Assembly (NCBI RefSeq): GCF_024305175.1
Contig: NZ_JAMWYY010000018.1
Span: 1-55,605, forward strand
Direction of reading: 5' to 3'
From: Flavobacterium sp.
Lineage (GTDB): Bacteria; Bacteroidota; Bacteroidia; Flavobacteriales; Flavobacteriaceae
DNA length: 55,605 nucleotides
Part shown: positions 49,911-55,605 of the stretch, piece after piece
How positions within the stretch are numbered: position 1 is the first letter of the stretch
Layout of the letters: each line of letters begins with the position of its first letter
Position numbers and translations under genes: made by a program
Notes under the pieces: model-generated
Databases searched by the model: none
What the model was told of the DNA's origin: nothing
Seen by the model: the letters and a program-made list of their open reading frames with translations, nothing else

Positions 49911-50654
49911 CTACACTGCCTTTTTTTCTGAAAGTTTGTTATTGAATACTGACAGTATAACGTATGACAATATAATTAGTGGTATGCCCAGATACTGGAA
50001 AAAGAAAAGCAATAGCACCGAAAGTACTAAAAAGAAAATCTGTATCTTATTTGTTTCCCAGTTAAAGTACTTAACCTTAAGCGAAAAAAGCGGAATTTCA
50101 GCATTTAACAAAAACGCGCTAAGCAGGCTTATGCCTACCAGTACATAGGGGTTAGAAAGTATATCGAAAACAAACCCGGTACCGTCGGAATGATTTAAAA
50201 TAACCGGGAGGCTTATTATAAGCAATGCATTTGCAGGAGTCGGCAAACCGATGAAAGACTCGGTCTGGCGTGTGTCAACATTAAATTTAGCAAGCCTGTA
50301 GCATGAGCCTATTGTTATTATAAAACCAATGTATGGCAGCAGGTTCATATAAAAATTGTCAGGAGCATAGGTTTCGCTAAGTTCATATATATTCTCCAGC
50401 ATTTTATACATCACCACACCCGGTACCACACCACTGGTAACCATATCGGCTAACGAGTCGAGCTGTAACCCGATTTTGCTTTGTGCATTTAAGATACGTG
50501 CAAAGAAACCATCCCAGAAATCTAAAAAAATACCGATGCATACCCATATAAATGCCATTTGCAGGTTAGTGTCAAAAGCATAAACAAGGGCAACAAGCCC
50601 GGCAGTTAAATTAAGTAAAGTAATAATGTTCGGAACGTGTTTCCTTAAAGGCAT
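49911..50654 (-). CDS. pssA: CDP-diacylglycerol-serine O-phosphatidyltransferase
   Basis: Integral membrane enzyme of 247 residues making phosphatidylserine, precursor of phosphatidylethanolamine. The CDP-alcohol phosphotransferase motif DGx2ARx8Gx3Dx3D is complete: DGFFARILNAQSKIG, then LQLDSLADMVTSG. Six or so helices cover the rest. Starts with PLRKHVPNIITLLNLTAGLVALV. First of the pssA-GH25 gene pair. Confidence 0.94.
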   Translation of the reverse strand: MPLRKHVPNIITLLNLTAGLVALVYAFDTNLQMAFIWVCIGIFLDFWDGFFARILNAQSKIGLQLDSLADMVTSGVVPGVVMYKMLENIYELSETYAPDNFYMNLLPYIGFIITIGSCYRLAKFNVDTRQTESFIGLPTPANALLIISLPVILNHSDGTGFVFDILSNPYVLVGISLLSAFLLNAEIPLFSLKVKYFNWETNKIQIFFLVLSVLLLFFFQYLGIPLIILSYVILSVFNNKLSEKKAV

Positions 50655-50728
50655 AGCATGTAATTTTTTATAAGCACAAAGTTAACACAATAAGTTAATT
50701 GAAATGGAGTTTAGTAATTGAGAATTTT

Positions 50729-51829
50729 ATGTCATATTTGCACAAATTAACAGCATTGAACAGGTTTTTAATTTTTTTATCATTTCTTTTACCCGTAATT
50801 ACTTACGGACAGTCTGTAAGGAAATACTCCAACGAGTTTATGAACATAGGCGTAGATGCGGCGGCACTCGGCATGAGCAATGCCGTTACTGCACACAGCG
50901 CCGATGTTAACTCAGGTTATTGGAATCCGGCAGGGCTGCTAAAGGTAAAAGACAAGCAGGTAGCGCTAATGCATGCCAGCTACTTTGCCAACATAGCACA
51001 GTATGACTATGCAGGCTATGCCATGCCTATAGACGACCGTTCGGCTTTTGGATTCTCTGTTATCCGCTTTGGTGTTGATGACATCCTGAATACCACCCAG
51101 CTTATAGACGATGAAGGTAACATCGACTACAACCGCATCAGCCTTTTCTCTACCGCTGATTATGGCTTTACGATATCCTACGCACGTTCTTTACCTTTGG
51201 ATGGGCTAAACTATGGTATTAATGCCAAGGTTATCCGAAGGGTTATAGGCAAGTTTGCCGACTCATGGGGGTTTGGTTTTGATATTGGGCTGCAATACCA
51301 AACGAAGAACGACTGGATGATTGGCCTTATGCTACGCGATATTACCACTACCTACAATGTATGGAATATTGATGAAGAAGAATATGAAACCATAGCCGGT
51401 GCTATACCCGGCGAAAACCAGGAACTGCCTGAAACATCTGAAATTACATTGCCTAAAGCACAGCTTGGCTTTGCAAAGAAATTTATAATCAGGTATGATT
51501 ACAGCATACTTGCTGCTGCAAACCTTAATATGCAGTTTGCACAGACCAATGATATTATATCTTCTGAGATTGTAAGTATAGACCCGGCAGTGGGTTTTGA
51601 GTTTGGGTATATAGACCTTGTTTATCTTCGTGCAGGTGTAGGTAATTTCCAGAATATAACCCAGATAGATAATTCTGAAAAACTGAGCTTTCAGCCCAAC
51701 ATCGGTCTTGGGTTTAAGTATAAAGGTATTGCAGTAGATTATGCCCTTACAGATATTGGCGACCAAAGCGCTGCACTTTATTCAAATATTTTTTCACTTA
51801 AGGTAGATTTAGGTACCTTTATACGGTAA
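50729..51829 (+). CDS. PorV/PorQ family outer-membrane barrel protein
   Basis: A 366-residue exported beta-barrel of the PorV/PorQ family with a signal peptide ending near VITYGQ. The core begins FMNIGVDAAALGMSNAVTAHSADVNSGYWNPAGL, a characteristic FadL-like opening (seen as two motifs: AAALGMSNA and YWNPAGL), and ends in alternating strands to KVDLGTFIR. Family members PorV and PorQ take part in the type IX secretion system; some are unrelated barrels. A direct link to secretion is not proven here. A TTG at 50756 is an alternative start. DUF4105 follows 12 bp later. Confidence 0.8.
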   Translation: MSYLHKLTALNRFLIFLSFLLPVITYGQSVRKYSNEFMNIGVDAAALGMSNAVTAHSADVNSGYWNPAGLLKVKDKQVALMHASYFANIAQYDYAGYAMPIDDRSAFGFSVIRFGVDDILNTTQLIDDEGNIDYNRISLFSTADYGFTISYARSLPLDGLNYGINAKVIRRVIGKFADSWGFGFDIGLQYQTKNDWMIGLMLRDITTTYNVWNIDEEEYETIAGAIPGENQELPETSEITLPKAQLGFAKKFIIRYDYSILAAANLNMQFAQTNDIISSEIVSIDPAVGFEFGYIDLVYLRAGVGNFQNITQIDNSEKLSFQPNIGLGFKYKGIAVDYALTDIGDQSAALYSNIFSLKVDLGTFIR

Positions 51830-51841
51830 AAACCTAAACCA

Positions 51842-52972
51842 ATGCGAAGCACCTTATTTGCACTGTTACTACTCACCATTTGTTTTTTACCTTTTACAGC
51901 AAAGGCCCAGCTTGAACTTACAGAGCAGGCAAAAGTTACACTGCTTACCTGTGGCCCCGGAGAAGAACTATACTCCACATTCGGGCATACGGCAATTCGT
52001 ATTGCCGATTATGGCCGTGGATTAGATATTGTATATAATTTCGGCACTTTCGATTTCAGCACTCCTAATTTTTACCTGAAGTTTGTAAAGGGCGACTTAC
52101 ACTATTTTGTATCGGTAACATCTTACAGAGAGTTTTTACAGGAATACGAATATTACGGCCGTTCGGTACAGGAGCAGGAGTTACTGCTAACCCAGCAACA
52201 AAAGCAAAATGTAGCGAATGAGCTAAATAACATTTTACTGTCTGACCGCAGGTTTTATACCTATAAGTTTATAGACCGTAACTGTACAACTATGGTTGCC
52301 GATATTATTGCCGCTAATATAGAAGGAACAATATCAGATGAAACATCTGATAAAGGTAAAACCAACAGGGAAATCATTTACAGTTACCTTGGTAACCACT
52401 TTTACGAAAATCTTGGCATCAATCTTATTTTCGGATATAAAACAGACAAGATAAGCGATAAGCTTTTCCTGCCTCAGGAACTGTTAGAAGGCATCTCGAA
52501 CACCAATATTAATGGTAAACCACTTGCTGCGCAGGCAGAGCTTGTAAATGCGGCACAGCCAAAGGTGAAGTCATTTACCTTCTGGAATAGTTTTTACAGC
52601 TATGCACTTGCAATTTTACTATTAATGTGGCTAACACGATATAAAGTTATACGATTAAGCTATATGGCAATTACAGGATTGATAGGCTTGTTCTTTTGCA
52701 CGGTAGGATTTTATTCTTTTCATGATGAAATTTCACAGAATTATAATGCATTACTCATTAATCCGCTGTTCTTATTATTGGTTATACTAACCTTTGCAGG
52801 TAAAACAAAAGCAGTAAAAACTCTTTGTTATATACTGCTTGCCTGCTTTGTCGTTTATATACTGTTTATGCTTAATAAGCCACACCTGTTAATCGTGTTA
52901 CCGCTGCTTGCGCTTAATACCACAATACTATTGCGTACTTTGCGTATAAGCCCAAGCACTAAAAGCATTTAA
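51842..52972 (+). CDS. Lnb/DUF4105 family protein
   Basis: A 376-residue protein: signal peptide (near FTAKAQ), periplasmic DUF4105 domain (about 22-230) and five hydrophobic helices from about 240 to the end. The domain shows the papain-like cysteine/histidine arrangement in TCGPGEELYSTFGHTAIRI and YKFIDRNCTTMVADI (candidate catalytic Cys). The family name Lnb comes from a lipoprotein acyltransferase in Enterococcus; here lipoprotein modification or envelope assembly is possible but not shown. Twelve bp after the PorV-like gene, so in one operon. Confidence 0.8.
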   Translation: MRSTLFALLLLTICFLPFTAKAQLELTEQAKVTLLTCGPGEELYSTFGHTAIRIADYGRGLDIVYNFGTFDFSTPNFYLKFVKGDLHYFVSVTSYREFLQEYEYYGRSVQEQELLLTQQQKQNVANELNNILLSDRRFYTYKFIDRNCTTMVADIIAANIEGTISDETSDKGKTNREIIYSYLGNHFYENLGINLIFGYKTDKISDKLFLPQELLEGISNTNINGKPLAAQAELVNAAQPKVKSFTFWNSFYSYALAILLLMWLTRYKVIRLSYMAITGLIGLFFCTVGFYSFHDEISQNYNALLINPLFLLLVILTFAGKTKAVKTLCYILLACFVVYILFMLNKPHLLIVLPLLALNTTILLRTLRISPSTKSI

Positions 52973-52997
52973 CTATATTTGTATAAACTAACAACAA

Positions 52998-53729
52998 ATG
53001 CTTTTTTTTAAGAAACCTAAACCAAGGCTTTGCGATATCATTCCCGATGGATATGTAGATATACATTCGCACCTGCTGCCGGGCATAGATGATGGTGCCA
53101 AAGATGATGAAGACACTACAAGCCTGATTACTATATTAAAAAGCTACGGATTTGGCCAGTTCATAACTACCCCACACGTACTGACAGGGGTATGGAACAA
53201 TACAAAAGAAGATATACTTACCAAAGAGGTAAGTACAAAATCCATTTTTAAAGATGCCGAAGTACCGTTTAAAACTGCAGCCGAATATATTATTGATGAT
53301 ACTTTTGCAAAGCTATTTAAGGAAGAGCAACTGCTGACACTTAAAGATAATTATGTTTTGGTAGAAATGTCTTACCTGAACGCCCCGCTAAAGCTATATG
53401 AGGTTCTTTTTGATTTGCAGGTGGCAGGCTATAAGCCTGTACTGGCACACCCGGAAAGGTATTTGTTTTACCTGCAAAATACAGATGAATACAAAAAACT
53501 TAAAAAAGCCGGATGCCTTTTCCAGATAAACCTGCTATCGGTTACGGGTTACTACGGCAAACCCGTACTTGATATTGCAAAAAAGCTTATTGAAGAGGAC
53601 ATGATAGACTTCTGTGGATCTGATGTTCACCACGAACGTCATGCAAAGTCATTTGAGAATCCGATATTGCTTAAACAATATGGCAATCTTGAGCAGGCAT
53701 TAAAAAATAATTCCTTCTTTACTATATAA
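52998..53729 (+). CDS. CpsB/CapC-type tyrosine phosphatase (PHP domain)
   Basis: A 243-residue PHP-fold metal-dependent phosphatase of capsule/exopolysaccharide systems. Metal-ligand motifs are DIHSHLLPGIDDGAKD, ITTPHVLTG, LAHPERYLFY and SDVHHERHAK. It should remove phosphate from the tyrosine tail of a BY-kinase. The kinase gene is convergent here, 39 bp away on the other strand, and not in the same operon. Twenty-five bp after the DUF4105 gene. Confidence 0.92.
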   Translation: MLFFKKPKPRLCDIIPDGYVDIHSHLLPGIDDGAKDDEDTTSLITILKSYGFGQFITTPHVLTGVWNNTKEDILTKEVSTKSIFKDAEVPFKTAAEYIIDDTFAKLFKEEQLLTLKDNYVLVEMSYLNAPLKLYEVLFDLQVAGYKPVLAHPERYLFYLQNTDEYKKLKKAGCLFQINLLSVTGYYGKPVLDIAKKLIEEDMIDFCGSDVHHERHAKSFENPILLKQYGNLEQALKNNSFFTI

Positions 53730-53742
53730 AGAAGGAATTATT
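53706..53742. terminator. Hairpin overlapping the CpsB-type stop codon
   Basis: AATAATTCCTTCTTT (53706-53720) and AAAGAAGGAATTATT (53728-53742) are a perfect 15-bp stem with a 7-nt loop. It covers the stop codon and lies between convergent genes. There is no clear T-run. Confidence 0.65.
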
Positions 53743-53767
53743 GTATTGTGGTGAGTATAACTAAGAG

Positions 53768-55605
53768 TTAATTCTTATTACGCCCGAATAGCTTATCAAA
53801 AAAGCTTCTCTTCTTAATTTCCGGGCCATAACCGTATCCGTAACCATACCCATAGCCGTAACCATACCCATAACCGTAGCCTTTTTTATGATCAGTATCG
53901 TTTAGTACAATAGCCATGTTAGGCAGTTTCTTTTCTCTGTATAGTGTTTCAGGTATTACCAACATCTGTTTTTCAAGGTGGTTAGCCCTTGCCACATAAA
54001 CAACAGAGTCTGCATATTTAGCAATTACAACAGTATCGGTTACAAGGCTTACAGGTGCGGTATCTACAATTACATATTCGTATTCTTTTTTAAGCTCGGC
54101 AAACATTTCGCCTACCTTATCGCTCATTAAAAGTTCGGCCGGGTTAGGCGGTATAATTCCAGGAGGCAGTACATCAAAATTTTCAAGACCCGGTACACTT
54201 ACAATATAGTTATCAAGAGTAGTATCGTTAGTCGAAAGGTAGTTACTTAAACCTTTAGCCGGTAAATCAAGATATTCATCCAGCTTTGGGTTACGGATAT
54301 CCATACCTAAAAGAATAACTTTTTTACCCGACAGTGCTATTGTTGCAGCAAGGTTTACTGATATAAAGGTTTTACCTTCTTTTGGTATTGTAGAGGTAAT
54401 AAAAATTGTTTTTGCAATGCCCTGCGGCAACTGCCCAAGTATAAATTCAAGGTTTGTCCTTACAATCCTTAATGATTCAGCAGTATTAGACCTGCTGTTA
54501 AGGCTTATCAGTTCGCTGCTGTTATCTGTGCTGGATACATCTCCAAGGTAAGGAATAGTTAAATGCCTTAAATCATTAGCTGTATGTATCTTGGTATCAA
54601 GCAGGTCTTTTATGTAAATAATACCGAAAGGCAGCATGAGGCCTATTAAAAATGCTGCCATAAGTATTATATTCCTTCTTGGCGAAACCGGGATATTAGA
54701 GGCAAGCGCAGGATCTATAATTTTGGCGTTAGGCGCTGTAGAGGCGAGAGCAATAGCCGTTTCTTCTCTTTTTTGTAATAAATATACAAACAGGGCTTCT
54801 TTTAAATTTTGCTGTCGTGCTATAGATTTATATTCCCTTTCCTGAGTAGGAATTTCAGCAATTTTCGAATCAAGCCTGTTTTGTTGTGCGGATAAATCCC
54901 TTCTTTTGATAAGAAGCGTACTTTTTAAGCGTCCAAGGTTGGCAAGAACATTCTCCTTTAAAGATTCTAATTGTGCATCAACTTTCTGCAACCTATCATT
55001 TTCATCAGTTGCCCCGGCGTTAGACCATCGGTTGCGCTTTAATACCAAAGTGTTGTACTCAGCAATTAATGAAGGTGTAAGGCTTGGATCTACTGCTGTA
55101 GAAGACAATACATTGGTAGGTATAAGGTCGGTATTGGAAGAACTTTTAACATAGCTGATTAAAGATTCCACCACACTCAACTGTGTTTCGGTTTCTATAA
55201 GCGCTTTTTGAAACTCTGATGCGTTTTCAAGAAACAGACCGCCTTCAGATGTAATATCTGTAACCTTGTTTTGTATTTTATATTGTTCGCCCTTTTTTTC
55301 TACGTCACCAAGTTCAGCAGATATTATTTTAAGCCTTGCATCTATAAACTCTGCTGTGTTTTTAAAAACCTGGCTTTTATCTTCTACCGCATCTTTATTA
55401 TAGTTTTCTATAACTTTATTTAAAAAGTCTTCGGCCCTGGTTTTAACGGGATCTACAATTGAAAGCTGAACTACACTTGTGCGCTCACTTATCAGTTTTA
55501 CGTTAAGTTTCGATTTAAATGATGAAGTTACAGAAGACAAAGGCTCAATATTAACCGATATCTTAAATTTTGAATTGTCTTCTGATTTATTAATTATTGT
55601 AAATG
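53768..55605 (-). CDS. Polysaccharide biosynthesis tyrosine autokinase (BY-kinase), partial
   Basis: Wzc-like kinase; the frame stays open to the window edge, so the N-terminus is missing. What is seen: a periplasmic Wzz-type coiled-coil part, a transmembrane helix (NIILMAAFLIGLMLPFGIIYI), and a cytosolic kinase with TSTIPKEGKTFISVNLA (Walker A), LLGMDIRNPKLDEYL (Walker A') and YVIVDTAPVSLVTDT (Walker B). The C-terminus has nine Gly-Tyr pairs (53825-53881) then PEIKKRS, a likely autophosphorylation tail. It controls exopolysaccharide export with the neighbouring CpsB-type phosphatase. Confidence 0.93.
   Translation of the reverse strand, partial: FTIINKSEDNSKFKISVNIEPLSSVTSSFKSKLNVKLISERTSVVQLSIVDPVKTRAEDFLNKVIENYNKDAVEDKSQVFKNTAEFIDARLKIISAELGDVEKKGEQYKIQNKVTDITSEGGLFLENASEFQKALIETETQLSVVESLISYVKSSSNTDLIPTNVLSSTAVDPSLTPSLIAEYNTLVLKRNRWSNAGATDENDRLQKVDAQLESLKENVLANLGRLKSTLLIKRRDLSAQQNRLDSKIAEIPTQEREYKSIARQQNLKEALFVYLLQKREETAIALASTAPNAKIIDPALASNIPVSPRRNIILMAAFLIGLMLPFGIIYIKDLLDTKIHTANDLRHLTIPYLGDVSSTDNSSELISLNSRSNTAESLRIVRTNLEFILGQLPQGIAKTIFITSTIPKEGKTFISVNLAATIALSGKKVILLGMDIRNPKLDEYLDLPAKGLSNYLSTNDTTLDNYIVSVPGLENFDVLPPGIIPPNPAELLMSDKVGEMFAELKKEYEYVIVDTAPVSLVTDTVVIAKYADSVVYVARANHLEKQMLVIPETLYREKKLPNMAIVLNDTDHKKGYGYGYGYGYGYGYGYGYGPEIKKRSFFDKLFGRNKN
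53825..53881 (-). repeat. Coding (Gly-Tyr)9 repeat in the kinase tail
   Basis: Nineteen codons alternate GGN and TAY, giving nine Gly-Tyr pairs plus a final Gly. Codon third positions vary (GGC, GGT, GGG, GGA; TAC, TAT), so the repeat is kept at the protein level rather than being a fresh slippage array. Confidence 0.95.

Noticed and set aside
53825..53881. CRISPR or non-coding tandem repeat
   Set aside because: The hexamer repeat is in frame within the kinase gene and gives a Gly-Tyr tail; there are no spacers.

Overview
The window reads as a stretch of chromosome from a Bacteroidota bacterium, most likely the family Flavobacteriaceae and Flavobacterium-like. Supporting signs: moderately AT-rich DNA; promoter elements of the Bacteroidota type TAnnTTTG in place of E. 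coli-like -35/-10 boxes; little Shine-Dalgarno sequence; lineage-restricted families (DUF4295 beside rpmG and rpmB, DUF4290 before murA, DUF5686 outer-membrane proteins, a PorV/PorQ-like barrel, ACR3 with DUF6428); and many lipoproteins. No phage, transposase, CRISPR array, tRNA or rRNA gene was recognised. Genes are dense on both strands and no gene-free stretch reaches 300 bp; the longest are about 180 to 220 bp (before 9679, before dnaA, and between arsR and the SulP gene).

Layout. 0-5.3 kb: ndk, a DciA-like DUF721 gene, two tandem beta-lactamase-fold lipoproteins (the first lacks the catalytic serine), ftsY, and the ribosomal cluster rpmB-rpmG-DUF4295. 5.4-9.5 kb: cinA with an Hpt protein, a fumarylacetoacetate hydrolase-family enzyme and a DnaQ-like exonuclease, then a VanX-type dipeptidase. 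9.6-13.1 kb: a DUF493-DUF4290-murA operon ending in a compound hairpin with a REP-like palindrome inside a terminator stem. 13.1-18.1 kb: two large tandem DUF5686 outer-membrane proteins. 18.2-24.9 kb: small proteins, an EcsC-like/Nudix pair, hisS, an ABC-type permease and prmC. 25-31 kb: GNAT, ribD with an overlapping HAD phosphatase, a GntA-like/DUF1989 pair, YigZ, a thioesterase and dnaA. 31.6-32.8 kb: a low-molecular-weight phosphatase and an RsmI-like methylase coupled to dnaA. 32.8-38.1 kb: an arsenic/chromate operon (arsR, DUF6428, arsC, acr3, chrA) divergent from a SulP anion transporter that has a 13-codon leader ORF. 38-44.9 kb: PLP racemase, GNAT, nhaA, a DUF389 membrane protein, ribH, a TPR protein and recF. 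45-49 kb: a RelE/ParE-type toxin-antitoxin pair, DUF2461, murB, a glycosyltransferase and an ECF sigma factor. 49-55.6 kb: GH25 lysozyme, pssA, a PorV-like barrel, an Lnb/DUF4105 protein, and a capsule/exopolysaccharide phosphatase converging on a BY-kinase cut by the window end.

Most of the content is housekeeping: nucleotide balance, ribosome and protein targeting, peptidoglycan precursors (murA, murB), riboflavin (ribD, ribH), replication and repair (dnaA, recF), phospholipid and envelope. The accessory parts most worth study are the metalloid/oxyanion locus with its leader peptide, the GntA-like/DUF1989 guanidine-type pair, the inactive-looking serine hydrolase paralogue and the palindrome nested in a terminator.
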